DNA of 64,000 nucleotides from Xanthoparmelia taractica (taxonomy: Eukaryota; Ascomycota; Lecanoromycetes; Lecanorales; Parmeliaceae). The number at the start of each line of letters is the position of its first letter. Position 1 is the stretch's first letter. This document shows positions 22,868 to 33,069 of this stretch, one piece after another. Position numbers and translations under genes: made by a program. The notes under the pieces were generated by a model, which did no database searches, had not been told where the DNA came from, and worked only from the letters and a program-made list of their open reading frames with translations. Location: NCBI GenBank assembly GCA_033085395.1, contig JANQBS010000025.1:62001-126000 (forward strand). Reading direction: 5' to 3'.

Positions 22868-23697
22868 ACCACCAGGAAGTATTCTCCCGATGGATATCCG
22901 TCATATCCATTGGGGTGATGGAATGACCATGGATATGCACGACCCACCGGGGTGATGCAACACACACCGTGTTAGAATAGTATGGGTACTATACGAGAGG
23001 GCGTGTACGATTAAAATATTCTGATACGGTTATGGTTCATTGACCTAAACATCCCGGTGAAATTATAATACGACTAATTTAGCAAATACAGTCAAAATTT
23101 TTCTAACGCCGTTCCGACACCGTGTCAACACACGTAAATTTTTAGAGCTAAATAAAAAAAATTAAAAAAAATTAATCGCAGCTATTAATAGCTAGCTAGG
23201 CGTATACACGATATATATTAAGTAGAATCCATGTACAATTTTTCAACATAATAAAGATACGAACTACATACTACGAGGCTACGAGACTACGAGGCTACGA
23301 AGCTAGAAATCTGGGAATCTACCACTCTACCACTCTACCACAGCTATAGTAATAGTTACTAAAATTTATAAGATATTGACATTATCCGACATCGTAATAG
23401 TAACTATACGATGTTAAGAGTTGAACTTAGACTAGCTTTTTATCGTACTCTAAAAAATCTTAGTACGCTCGAAATTTTCGTTCCATTACCGTTAGCTCAT
23501 AGGATTTTCGTTCTACTACAGCTATATTAACGTACGGTACTAATACCATTCTGATACGGTGTGCGCATTCTAGGGCACCCCCGTAAGGTACTGTCTGATA
23601 ACGAGAACGATTTGAAATAACCGTTATCAGATATAATCGTAAATAACACAGTGTTACGGTAATGAGGTCCTAGTAGATTTCGCTAAGGTAAGAGTAT

Positions 23698-25135
23698 GGG
23701 ATAAAAATAATGAATAGAGGGAAAATTTTCAACTCTATTTCTCTAAGTTCTACTATAATAGCCCTATAAGGCTAACTAGCGTAGTTTTATATTCATAATT
23801 AAATACGCGTATTAATAGATCTATATACCTTATTAATAACATTACTATTAGTTCACATTTAGAATAATATCGTTTCCCTATCGAGAGAGAAATCAAGATA
23901 ACTTTCATATCTGTATAAGAACGAGAGTTAGAACTTACGATGCGATAGAGTTATTATAAACGTAAATAAAACGTAAAATGCTTAAAAATGATAACGTTAC
24001 GATCTGTTAGTCTATAATCTCGAGATTACTAGCTAATAATCGAAATCGTCGAATATTAATACGTCTTGAATATTTTTATTTATTATCTAATCGAATAGCG
24101 AGATATTTAATTAGACTTGCTACGAGAGAATAAGACTCGAGGCGAATAATATATAAACAAATTACACGAAGTATTGACTTAGATATCTTTAATAAAATAG
24201 TGTAAAGAGCTCTAAAAAAGCTAGGATATCGAAGATATATAACTTGTTCTCGATCTTTCATTACTCCAGCCCAAGTCAAAAAAAGAGTCGTCTTTATTAT
24301 TAAAAATCTTTATTAAACTATTAATAATTAAGCTCGAGTTATTTAGTCTAATAAGATTTCTTTTAAGATTGAAAAACGTAAACGTGTATTAATTATTCGC
24401 CGAGTAGATAAACGATATTATTAAGATTATATCAAATTAATATTTCGATCTAGACGAATCTCTTTTATAATATAAAATGCAATTAATTGAGAATTTAAGT
24501 TAAAACTCGTATTTTTAACTAAGAGTACTAAGACGAAAGATATTAAATCTAAGGATTATGCGAAGTATATATTAACTATAAGTGTCTTTCTTAAAGATAC
24601 TTAATCGTATATTAAGAGATTAGTCTATTGTTATCTTATTTCTCGATACTTTAGAAGAGAAGAACTCGATATTCATAAAAGACGATGCTAAAACTTATAC
24701 AGGATATATCAAAAAGGTGCGATCTCAGGCTTGGATTAAGGGATTTATCTTCTAATCTTCGTCGTTACTAGATCTAAATTTAATTAAAAAGATATAACGA
24801 TGAATAAAGAATAGAATCACTTAAATAAAGTTATTTTCTACGAAGATCGAGAATTTAAAGAAGACTATATAGGATTTATAAGATAAAATAATTCATGTGA
24901 CTTTATCTAGCATATTAAGCGTATATCAGAGAAGATGCAATAGATTCTTCAGCAGAAGAGCATGCAAACGAAGTTTTAACTAGCTATCTAGGCCTGTATT
25001 ATTACCATAATACCGAGAAATAATTGATTCTCCGTAATATTCTCTATTCAGGCTGGTGGGGCTACTATAGTAGGATTTAGAGAAATAAAGTTGAAAATTT
25101 TCCCTCTATTTATTATTTTTGTCCCATACTCTTAC
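23698..25135 (+). mobile_element. Tc1/mariner transposon relic, RIP-mutated
   Basis: Terminal inverted repeats of about 80 bases: 23698-23775 (GTAAGAGTATGGGATAAAAA) mirrors 25058-25135. In between, broken plus-strand frames read LKKLGYRRYITCSRSFITPA near 24215, ISFKIEKRKRVLIIRRVDKR near 24355 with the expected SDE phrase changed to SNK, and FIEDNAKTYT near 24675, followed by a degenerate SPDLNPIE region near 24765. These are the blocks of the Tc1-type DDE transposase. The acidic residue before the second block is lost and stops are frequent. Inactive. Confidence 0.8.
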
Positions 25136-25694
25136 TTTCAGATTAAGCATTGACACCGTTTCCCAAAATAACTCAAATCTCTACAAGCGAGACTCAATGC
25201 AAATTCATTGGTCTGAAACGAATCTATATAATTGTTCGTGGAACATTGATATCTCCATCGTCACGATAAGGATATCACGAGATAGAGTTAAGTCAAAGGG
25301 GTCAAGGAGCACGACTTCATGAGGCGATTCTTATGTGAAGAGAAGTTCTCACGAGCGCAGCGACCAACGTATATCAAGTCAAAGGGTACTGTGCGCTTCG
25401 GCAGTCTGATCCTGATATTTTCAAGGCTGGCAATTTCGGAACGCGTAGCGAGGAAGACATCACACACGGTCGTGAATATCGAACCGCCTTGTAGAAAAGC
25501 TCCAATCGCTATGTCTCCTCATCTCCGGTTCGGGCTGGATGTCCAAATTATGTGCGATTCAGCCGTCTTCACAACCCTCGCCGTTCTCGGTTCCAGAAGC
25601 TTGGCCTGGAGTTGTAGCATGGGCACCGTTAGGCACTGATGTCGACGAATTCGTCAAAGTTCCACCTCCACTGGCGCCGGCGCCAGCAGCAGCG
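25136..25694. other. 3' flank of the double-psi-barrel gene, with a conserved-looking alternative C-terminal frame
   Basis: The minus frame from about 25790 down to a stop at 25559 encodes AWAPIAGGVGFGTP, then a Ser/Thr/Gly/Asn-rich tail (GASGGGTLTNSSTSVPNG, ENGEGCEDG). It reads like the original C-terminus of the neighbouring gene. 25136-25558 has no supported gene. Confidence 0.5.
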
Positions 25695-27095
25695 TTAGCC
25701 GTAGATTTGCCAGGCCACAGAGCCGGTGGTGGACCATGAGACCGCTGTGGGGTACCAAACCCTACTCCGCCCGCAATCGGGGCCCAGGCGGGCTCTTGTC
25801 CAGGCACGCTCTTGTCCAGGCACGCTCTTGTCCAGGCACGCTCTTGTCCAGGCACGTTCTTGTCCAGGCACCCAATCCATGATTGGTAGGATGCCAGCTT
25901 CACTTTCCGCGTTGGGAATCTCAAGGCCGTCGGGATAAGTCGCCCAACCTTTGCTCGGATAGGATTTCTGGTTATTCCGCCACTGTTGCCGGGTGGCGTC
26001 CACATCCCAATTGAAGTTATTGGGGAGTGGGGGCTGTGCAAACCAGTTGTCTTGGTATGCAGGTTGAGGGAGCGCCTGGAGTGAGAACAAGGGTCAGCTG
26101 TTAAGTCTGGAAAAGTACTGAGCACACGGGTGGAAAAACAAAGGAGCTGAGATGGAATTCGTGTCACCAACATTGCCCCAACATTTAGTCAAGTGCCAGT
26201 AGGTTCCTCTTGGATACTTGGCACCCTGCAGATCGGGGTCCGCGGAGCCGGGGGTCGGAATGTTGTACAGCATTTGGACCTTTGCTCTGTCTATTTTGAT
26301 GTCTGCTGGCGTGGCGCAATAGGTTGGGTCTCTAGGGTCTGTACTACAGATGTCCATAACCTTGACGATCATGTCCGGTCCACCACTCTCGGGCCAGAGA
26401 GAAATGCATACGTCCTGCATGCAGTACCCTATAAGGGTCAAAATTAGATGTTAGCACACACGCAAAGAGAATGAGGATAGGATAGAGACCCAGGACGGTA
26501 TGGCTTACGGTCCAGACCGGCGTATTTCAGGAAGTATGGATGAATGGCGGCTTTGCCCTGCAAGTATGCATTGTCGGGAATACCACAGGCACTCTGATTT
26601 GCAAAATCGTAAACATTGGGCGTCCACTGGTCGGTATATGAGTTCGGATCGTTGAGTTGACCTTGAGGGAACATAGATATGTTACCGTGGAACATCTTCA
26701 AATTATCCGAATCAGCGTTTCTTTCTCGAAATCAGAATCGCGGCTACGAAATAGGCTCTTTGAGATAAGCCATCAGAACATCCCTGGCAGCTTTTATCGC
26801 GGTGCTTGCTGGGAAAGTACATTCCACACGATAGACTTACACGACCGAATGGAATATCAATGTCTCGCGGCTGATAGAGGTCTGGTATGGGGTCTGCACT
26901 AAATGGAAACCCTTGACTGACTTCAGCTTGACCTTTGCTGAAAGTATTAGGAGATTTGGCCGTATCAGGAACGGTTTGAAGCCCTGGGTCGGCAACAGTG
27001 GCATCAGCAGGATCAGGGGGGCCGTCATCACGGGAGAGGACGAGGCCGCCGACAGAAGACGCCGCGTAGACGACTAAACATATAACGTGAAGCAT
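25695..27095 (-). CDS. Secreted double-psi beta-barrel (barwin/expansin-like) protein, C-terminus frame-altered by a minisatellite
   Basis: Five exons: 27095-26841, 26783-26748, 26695-26509, 26428-26172 and 26075-25695, 371 residues, all phases consistent. Introns are 57, 52, 80 and 96 bases; the last uses a weak GTTGGT donor. A signal peptide (MLHVICLVVYAASSVGG) precedes a pro-like linker. The conserved core has FHGNISMFPQGQLNDPNSYT, FANQSACGIPDNAYLQGKAA, YCMQDVCISLWPES, VKVMDICSTDPRDPTYCATP, ADIKIDRAKVQMLY and HLTKCWGN, with paired Cys and a catalytic-like Asp in VxDxC, as in barwin, expansin and GH45-like folds. It probably acts on or binds the cell wall outside the cell. At residue ~286 (DW-VPGQ) a 16-base tandem repeat changes the frame, so the protein ends SVAWQIYG instead of the Ser/Thr/Gly-rich tail encoded down to 25559. 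Confidence 0.75.
25787..25866. repeat. 16-bp coding minisatellite, five units
   Basis: Five units of GGCACGCTCTTGTCCA (first unit GGCGGG..., last with one C-to-T), followed by a partial GGCAC. It lies in the last exon of the double-psi-barrel gene. Since 16 is not a multiple of 3, each unit gained or lost shifts the downstream reading frame. Confidence 0.95.
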
Positions 27096-27249
27096 GATGC
27101 TAGGTACTACAATATTAAAATTGCCCAGAATTAATACTCTGGGTATGAAACAGGAGGAACGTTTGGACCGAACGGTCCAGAAAGCGAGAGATAATCCAAG
27201 CCCAGATAGTTTCTTCCAAACCGTGCCGCGAATGCTTCAAGCGACCCGC

Positions 27250-27506
27250 TATCCCATCGGCTGGCGGGTTGGGTGCAATAAGTCTTGGCAGAACATTAGA
27301 ACTTGCTTTCCTTTGCAACGAAATAACTTCCAAGGCTCACTTTATTTGATTGAACTTTGTATGGTGAACATTTAGAACTATCAATAAATAATAGATTTGA
27401 AATTGAAAGCTTTCTCGTAAAACGAGTTCTTGAAGAATTAGAAGCGGTTGAAAACAAGGTATAATTTGATGTTCGGTCGCCCTCAGCCCTGCCAGCCGAT
27501 GGGATA
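27250..27506. mobile_element. Possible Tc1/mariner-type MITE, 257 bases
   Basis: TATCCCATCGGCTGGC at 27250 is mirrored by GCCAGCCGATGGGATA ending at 27506, with TA at both ends as would be expected for a TA target duplication. The interior is AT-rich and has no open frame with protein character. The inverted match is only about 17 bases, so a chance hairpin is possible. Confidence 0.45.
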
Positions 27507-28609
27507 ACGTTTCAATACAAATCAAGGGTAACAATGTCATTTCGCATATTTGCAAGCAGACAATCAAGCGATCAATTGGCAATAACACCAGACAGAATCG
27601 AACAGATGAAGGAAAAGACCTCTCAAAGCTCCAGTAAAATGTGGAACTCGTTAGACCGCCAAAACAACGACGAGTATACTTGTAGGTTTACTTGAATATT
27701 TGATCTGAGAGGCCGGGTCGTCTCGTCTCATGTCATGTCCTGCCGTAATTCAAAGATGAATCATGGGTTATTCTGATCTTTCCCACTGTTATGATCGGGA
27801 TCACTAACGCTGAGAGTGAGCCTGGTCTTTTTGGGCGTCAAGATTGTTGCATGCACAGACCAGCTAGCCCGTAAACAGCCATATTACTTACATGATAGGA
27901 AGTGTAAAGTCTGCTATGGGCCACAACGGGAACGTGGGGAGTTGTGACAGATTATCTTCTCAAGGTAGGGAAAGGAGAAGTGACAGGAAATCCATCTTAT
28001 CTTAGCGTGACATGTTCGGAATAATAACCGTAAAATAAATTTGCGGCATTTCATCAAAATTTCTCATTCCAGTGGGAGTCTTCATGCTAGCTGAAGTGGC
28101 AGTCAGCCTTGCTTGATCGTTAATCGCTACCTTATTAAATCGCCGGACGAGGATTGCCTCACTACAGAAAGGGTGTTGCTGTGTTTTCTCATTAAAGCAT
28201 GATGACAGAAAATCTTACATCTCTGCTGACATTTTCAGTCATCAATCTCACTCGATCTAGGCCAGTGGGCCACGTCTAATCGTACTGAAGTACTGAGGCA
28301 AGAGGGGGGCCGATCAATTCATTCGATTACAAGACACTGTGGTCGGAATCAAACGGATGCATAAGCATGATTACCAAGCAGTCTCGTGTATATTGATGTA
28401 AGTAGAACCTACCTATTTTATCGTTTTACATTCATCTATATAACCAAGTCAAGCCCGGTCGCAATATTTCGCTGCTATCCAGCTGGTACTACGAACGAAT
28501 CGAGCTAAATTGGTTAATGCGTACTCAGAGAACGGCTTCCGTTACGCAAAGTCTCGTATAAATTTACCGACTTCTCGTGACATCCTGCGCCTTCCCTTGC
28601 TCATTTACC
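27507..28609. other. Intergenic region, no supported gene
   Basis: No coding signal recognised. The last 150 bases are the probable promoter and leader of the reductase gene at 28610. Confidence 0.5.
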
Positions 28610-29838
28610 ATGCCTCTCAACTTTAACGGTAAGCCTCCAGCCATACCTCCTGGCTCCACTGTGCTCGTCACAGGCGCCAATGGCTTCATTGGAAGCCATG
28701 TTGCCGACCAGCTCATCCAAGCCGGTTATCTGGTGCGGGGTACCAGTAGGGATACCGCCAAGACCGCTTGGATGACCGAGATGTTTGACAAGAAGTATGG
28801 CGAGGGTAAATTTGAGGCTGTCGTAGTTAAAGACATGGCAGAAAGTGGTGCCTTTGATGAGGCATGTAAAGGTGCGCTTTCCGTACCCGGATAGCAGATG
28901 TTGGCCATTAGTCTGACCCCTCATATTTAGGCGTCTCTGGTGTGGTTCATGTCGCTTCCGTCCTTTCTTTTGACCGTGACCCCACCAAGGTCATACCCAC
29001 TGTAGTGAATGGAGCCATAAACGCAGCCAGCTCTGCTGCCAAGCAGAGCTCGGTCAAACGCTTTGTCTACACCTCTTCTTCAAGTGCCATTACCGCGCCA
29101 AAACCCAACGTGGAGTTCACAATCAGCACGGATGACTGGAACACTGACCAAGTCGAGGAAGCATGGAAACCTCCCCCATACGAACGAGGAAGAGAATGGG
29201 TCGTTTATGCTGCAAGTAAGACGCAAGCTGAGCAGGCAATGTGGACGTTTGTGAAGGAGCGTGAGCCAGGCTTCGTTTTGAACACTGTTTTGCCGAACAC
29301 GAACTTTGGAGAGATTCTTAGTGATAAGCAACCCGCATCGACAGGATCATGGGTCAAGAGTATCTACAATGGAAATCTTGATGCTGTCAGGCAAGTGCCT
29401 CCACAATGGAGTAAGCGATTCCCCAATCCTTGGTCTCCGATTGATACACCTTTTGAAGTGGTAATGCATGTTGTGGCAACAGACTGACTCCGGATTATCT
29501 TTTTTCACCCAATCTATACCTCACGAAGGACGTGCTAAATTGAGCTTACAGTGGTCAATGTCAAAGATACAGCGCGGCTACACGTCGCTGCTCTTCTAAA
29601 CCCGGAGGTCGAAAATGAGCGGATACTAGCCTTCGCATATCCGTTCAATTGGAACGATGTTCTAGCCACCCTGCGGAAAATCTACCCAGACAAGAAGTTC
29701 CCAGCCGATATCGAGGATGAGCCGCGAGACATGAGCAAGTTGGACAATTCGAGAGGAGCTGCTCTTTTAAAAGCCTTTGGCCGACCGGGATTCACGGGGC
29801 TTGAAGAAACGATCAGGGAAAACACTGCGGGTCTTTAG
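28610..29838 (+). CDS. NAD(P)-dependent reductase, extended SDR (flavonol/cinnamoyl-CoA reductase, Gre2-like)
   Basis: Three exons, 28610-28871, 28931-29460 and about 29545-29838, 361 residues. The first intron is clear (GTGCGC to TTTAG, phase 1). The second (GTAATG donor) joins in phase only with the acceptor TTGAG at 29544; the stronger TTACAG seven bases later would break the frame. Motifs: Rossmann TGANGFIGSHVADQL at the N-terminus, FVYTSSSSAI, the catalytic YAASK (WVVYAASKTQAEQA), a Pro-Asn loop VLPNTNFGEIL and VNVKDTARLHVAALL. This is the family reducing 4-dihydroflavonol-, aldehyde- or methylglyoxal-like carbonyls with NADPH. The natural substrate is not predictable. Cytosolic. Confidence 0.9.
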
Positions 29839-30258
29839 ACCGCGTCCCTGCCTAACCAATCGTGGTCAGATATACTCGTACTACCGATTCCTCGCGCAAG
29901 TTCTCCGCAAATTAAGTACCCAATCCGCCATTTAGTGATATACATCACTACTGCATGGTTCAATTAGCCATATTTGAAACGCTCGTGGATAGTGTCTGAT
30001 TCGAATCCCTCACAAACTCTGAGCCTAGCTCTTTTGATATAATCAAAGACAAGCAAACAGTACTGGTGTATTCTCGGTCATAATATCACCTCGTCCACAA
30101 GCTTTGAAGTTTTCGAATGATGCGCTTTCTCAAGTTTCCGCAAGCTGTTGACGCGTATTGAGCGTAAATCCCCCAAGTGACGTATCATCTTCCCCACGCT
30201 CTACGCCTTGCCTGAGCCTTTCCTGCCATGTTCTCGCGTCTGTCAAAGACTCATCACG
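29839..30258. other. Intergenic region, no supported gene
   Basis: A phrase at about 29998 (GATTCGAATCCC) looks like a tRNA T-arm, but no A box or acceptor stem accompanies it. Confidence 0.5.
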
Positions 30259-30483
30259 ATGAGCAACTACCATTCATTAAGCGTCCTCATCTTTATTCAA
30301 CTATATCTTGTCAGCCTTGCAGCAACAGCTCCTGCTAACACCAACCTCACCCTTACTTCCACCTCCCTCCTTTCACTTGAACCACCCCTCAAGGAAGTGC
30401 ACCATCCTATCCCAGACACCAACATCCTCGAACCTAACCCAAAAACCCATCATCAGCACCCTACCCTTAGAACCCTCCTGTAG
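30259..30483 (+). CDS. Possible small secreted peptide
   Basis: 74 codons from the ATG at 30259. Residues 1-22 (MSNYHSLSVLIFIQLYLVSL) have signal-peptide character, with an AATAPA cleavage-like site. The rest is Pro/Thr/His-rich and of low complexity (HHPIPDTNILEPNPKTHHQH), without Cys. The start sequence context is ordinary. It could be a real short secreted protein, the first exon of a longer one, or a chance frame. Confidence 0.35.
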   Translation: MSNYHSLSVLIFIQLYLVSLAATAPANTNLTLTSTSLLSLEPPLKEVHHPIPDTNILEPNPKTHHQHPTLRTLL

Positions 30484-30674
30484 CATGTCAAAAGGTAACA
30501 TCAGTCTAACGTTTACGATGTACGGACAGTAAAGTGAAGAACGATGTGTCGCAAAGTCTAGGCAAGGTCATTTGCTGAGTAAATGTATCACTTGAGGCGC
30601 CATTGGAGAGCGTGTTCTTGTCTATGAAGAACACACAATGAAGAGAAGCCGATTGTAAGAGCTCATCGGCTGAA

Positions 30675-32114
30675 TTATAGGACCACTTTGACTGTATTGG
30701 TATCATCACTCTCTTGATTGATCATTCCCAAACGTATAGCCCAGTCCTCTCGTCCTGTATATTTGATCAACTCATTTGCAAGATCCAGCCGTCTAGCGTA
30801 CTTCTTAGGTTCGCCGTCTACATAAATTCTGCAGCCATGCATATACAACGACTCTTGCAACTCGTTACTCATCGCCACTAAGCCCACGGAAAGCAGTAGC
30901 AGCGCCAGTATGGTAATTTCGCCGGCTTGACTTGCGTTAGTCGGGAGAGCTGCATTGATATAGACTAAAAGAGTTGCAATCGCTGTGAGCGAGCCTTCCC
31001 AAAAGGTCGTGTCCCGGAGCCATTGTCCGGCGGTTACTGCCTTGAGAGCGTCAACAGGACCCTGTAGTCGTATCCAGCGATCTTGACTCAACAGTACTAG
31101 TAGGTCGCCCTTCACTCCCGGCTCCTTTACACCTTTCCAGCCGGGCACACTCCGCCGCTTGACGACAATGGCATTCAGAGTCCGCGCGAGAATCAATATC
31201 AGGAGAACGGCCAAAGCCCACCAGTCTTCCATGAGTATCACGAACGCCAGAGCAGTCAACGTGAGCGGCACTGGAGTGATATAGAGCAGGGACGCAAGGG
31301 TTGCGGCCTTTCTCACATTCTTGGGCTCCGGCATCCTTCCCCCAGGCTTTAATTCCTCCACTCTCAGTGTCACCAAATGTCCAGAGACTCCCATCTTTTG
31401 CAGATAGAACACAGTAGCCTGGTTTTCAATTCGAAACACATATCCAGAGGTGAGGGCGGCGGTTGGAGGGAGCTCGCCTCCGTTGAGCTCCGTAGCATAT
31501 TGTTGCCTGTGGATACCGGGGCAAAGCACGAATAAGTCGAGAAAGCTGGAAGTGCCGTTCAAGGCGGTGTGTTTCGCGATAGTTGTGAAGTCTGCTAGGA
31601 ATATCAAGCCAGTGGCGTCGAGAGAAACACCAGGAATTGGAATTTTGCTCCATTCCTTGGGCTGTTGTCTTTCGTGCAGCTGGGCGAGAAATGCGAAGTT
31701 AGCCTGGGGAACCTGTGCGTTGGTAGGACCACTCCAGCATCTCACCTTGTTTAAGCCCGGTAACAACATCTTCAGCACCTCCAGCATCTTGTCATTTGAC
31801 TCCTCAAATGTTCCTATCACATGGCGATCGTGTCCCAGGGGCACATCAGATGAAAGGAGATGCGGGGCGTTCACACCGACTGCTGCACACACCAAGGCTC
31901 CTGCGGCAATGTACCGGATGACGCCCCGCCTGAATGATCGCCTAGATGATGCGCTGACATTTGAAATGGGTTTACCTTGGAGGCTATCAGGCTCCCAAGA
32001 GAGCGTTCTACGGTCCTCGGTCCCAGGACCCGAAAGTAGGGTTAGGGCTGATGCTACCGCTTTCCAGGTCTTGAAGTGCCTAACGAGGTAAGGTATATTG
32101 CACCAACGTTTCAT
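30675..32114 (-). CDS. Polytopic membrane protein of unknown function
   Basis: Single exon, 479 residues. Hydrophobic segments at about 66-83, 271-295, 299-318, 374-391 and 399-415 suggest five membrane spans, with a soluble loop of nearly 190 residues between the first and second. Recognisable conserved-looking phrases are FLDLFVLCPGIHRQ, LLSQDRWIRLQGPVDALKAV, TAGQWLRD and a C-terminal RLDLANELIKYTGREDWAIR. The arrangement resembles uncharacterised membrane proteins found across Pezizomycotina, sometimes encoded near other accessory genes. I do not recognise a transporter or enzyme signature. Its 3'-to-5' neighbour upstream (32111 onward) is an O-methyltransferase relic on the same strand. 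Confidence 0.8.
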   Translation of the reverse strand: MKRWCNIPYLVRHFKTWKAVASALTLLSGPGTEDRRTLSWEPDSLQGKPISNVSASSRRSFRRGVIRYIAAGALVCAAVGVNAPHLLSSDVPLGHDRHVIGTFEESNDKMLEVLKMLLPGLNKVRCWSGPTNAQVPQANFAFLAQLHERQQPKEWSKIPIPGVSLDATGLIFLADFTTIAKHTALNGTSSFLDLFVLCPGIHRQQYATELNGGELPPTAALTSGYVFRIENQATVFYLQKMGVSGHLVTLRVEELKPGGRMPEPKNVRKAATLASLLYITPVPLTLTALAFVILMEDWWALAVLLILILARTLNAIVVKRRSVPGWKGVKEPGVKGDLLVLLSQDRWIRLQGPVDALKAVTAGQWLRDTTFWEGSLTAIATLLVYINAALPTNASQAGEITILALLLLSVGLVAMSNELQESLYMHGCRIYVDGEPKKYARRLDLANELIKYTGREDWAIRLGMINQESDDTNTVKVVL

Positions 32115-32119
32115 TTATT

Positions 32120-32770
32120 TGGATCTGCAATGGCCTCTATGAAGTGGCAGATTCCAAAGTAACCTCCATGCCTGCATCGCCAGCCCAAATGCGACTGCGT
32201 ACAAGCGGGGTATTCGTACGAGCTAGATGCATGGCACTTGGAAGCACATTTGGACCTGGCAAGCAAATGCCGCAGATCAAGATTCGTGCCTTGTATTTGA
32301 GTGCTGGTATGAGGCATCTAAGCATTTTGATCGAGTACTTATCCGACCATTGTGAAAGATCCGGCAGAAAAGGTAGACATCTGCCCCTTTCGCCACCTCT
32401 GGTGGCTCTTGGAAGAAACCATGTGCTGCAATTGTGACGCGAGTTTGAAGGTCTGAAAGGATCTTGGACGGGCCATCGGCCACGACTTCTGGAAGGTCCA
32501 GCACGACACAGTGAAGGGATGGGGATATTTCAGCAATGGCTATGCTACGGGTCCCATGCGATCCTCCTACATCAACAATCTTTCCTTCACCAATAGTGCC
32601 CCATGGATAATGCTCAAGTAGGGATGATAATACTGAGCCTTGCCCGGATTGAAAGATACTCATGGCGTCAGCAAAACGTTTTGCACGGGCGGGAGCCTTT
32701 CCGAGTTCTAAAAAGAATGTATTATTAGTATTTTTGGCGAGAGCAAACCCCTGCTCCTTTGCCAAAGACG
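32120..32770 (-). pseudogene. O-methyltransferase (caffeate-type) fragment, frameshifted
   Basis: Reads LGKAPARAKRFADAMSIFQS, IVDVGGSHGTRSIAIAE (SAM-binding loop), VLDLPEVV and GADVYLFCRIFHN in one frame to about 32340. It continues in the next frame with SDKYSIKMLRCLIPAL, ILICGICLPGPNVLPSAMH. These are consecutive blocks of the fungal SAM-dependent O-methyltransferase family (Methyltransf_2). One base is missing after FHN. The N-terminal winged-helix dimerisation domain is absent and the end beyond PSAMH is not recognisable, so this is a truncated, dead copy. It lies head to head with the CmcJ-like fragment, which suggests a remnant of a secondary-metabolite gene group. Confidence 0.75.
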
Positions 32771-32773
32771 ACT

Positions 32774-33069
32774 ACGTGGAATTTGATGCGCCGATGCCGA
32801 CGATGGGATAAGAGGAGGGAAAAAGGGAGACGGACTTGATGAAGGCTTATGCGGCTAGAGGGAGGGAGGACCATTGTTGGTATTGTGTGAGTGAACAGAA
32901 GCCGGATGAAGTGCTGATTGTTCGGCACTGGGACATAGATAGGGAAGGGGATAGCGTGGGGTCCGGGGGGGCAATGCCTAGTCGTGTGAAGATGGAGGGG
33001 CTTGAAGGTGGAGGACCCGAGAGTGAGTTTGGAGTTGAGGTTTTTGGCGACATGGTAAGGGTCGATTGA
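32774..33069 (+). pseudogene. C-terminal fragment of a CmcJ/AsaB-like oxidoreductase
   Basis: The open stretch 32836-33069 gives AYAARGREDHCWYCVSEQKP, DEVLIVRHWD and, at the end, PESEFGVEVFGDMV. The phrase W-Y-x-x-x-QxPDEVLI followed by a closing E-x-x-V-E-V-x-x matches the C-terminal block of fungal CmcJ/NvfI/AsaB-like proteins (hydroxylase or methyltransferase-like, secondary metabolism). An upstream in-frame segment (KDDYVEFDAPMPTMG, from about 32766) ends at a stop before it. The rest of the gene is missing. Assigned from memory of the family pattern. Confidence 0.5.

Larger units (their letters stand above)
14828..22967. mobile_element. Palindromic element (about 650 bases) inserted in the outer element and itself split by Gypsy
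   Basis: Left arm 14828 to about 15130 and right arm about 15180 to 15381 plus 22873-22967 are near-perfect inverted copies once the Gypsy element is removed. The central part, 14899-15381, is contiguous: GTGGTGCCGTCACGCCCATC at 14899 is mirrored by the reverse complement ending at 15381. The outer part is mirrored between 14834-14898 (TTGCATCGCCCC, GATATGACGGATATCCATCG) and 22873-22960. The left outer arm lacks about 18 bases present on the right. No coding capacity. It could be a long-TIR MITE or a foldback element. Confidence 0.65.
14799..23592. mobile_element. Outer MITE-like element (about 0.65 kb without insertions), interrupted by two later insertions
   Basis: Bases 14799-14827 (AGTACCTTATGGTGCCCTAG and on to GCGCA) match in reverse complement 23562-23592, with one 4-base gap and C-to-T type differences. 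The match resumes across the insertion: 22968-23000 (CACCGTGTTAGAATAGTATG) matches the reverse of 23530-23562. So the terminal inverted repeat is long, and its left copy was split by the palindromic element. The interior (23000-23530) has no open frame; it contains tandem phrases such as TACGAGGCTACGAG at 23270-23303 and CTACCACT at 23319-23342. Class unknown; no clear target-site duplication seen. Confidence 0.6.

Noticed and set aside
14799..25135. CRISPR-like or phage-like arrangement
   Set aside because: The repeats are LTRs and inverted repeats of eukaryotic transposons, and no regular spacer pattern exists.
26709..26840. Apparent stop codons and frame breaks after exon 1 of the double-psi-barrel gene
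   Set aside because: Two introns of 57 and 52 bases (26840-26784 and 26747-26696) join GR-GCSDGLSQRAYF-MFHGN in phase, so no mutation needs to be assumed here.
29990..30030. tRNA-like T-arm (GATTCGAATCCC)
   Set aside because: No A box, anticodon arm or acceptor stem within 80 bases.
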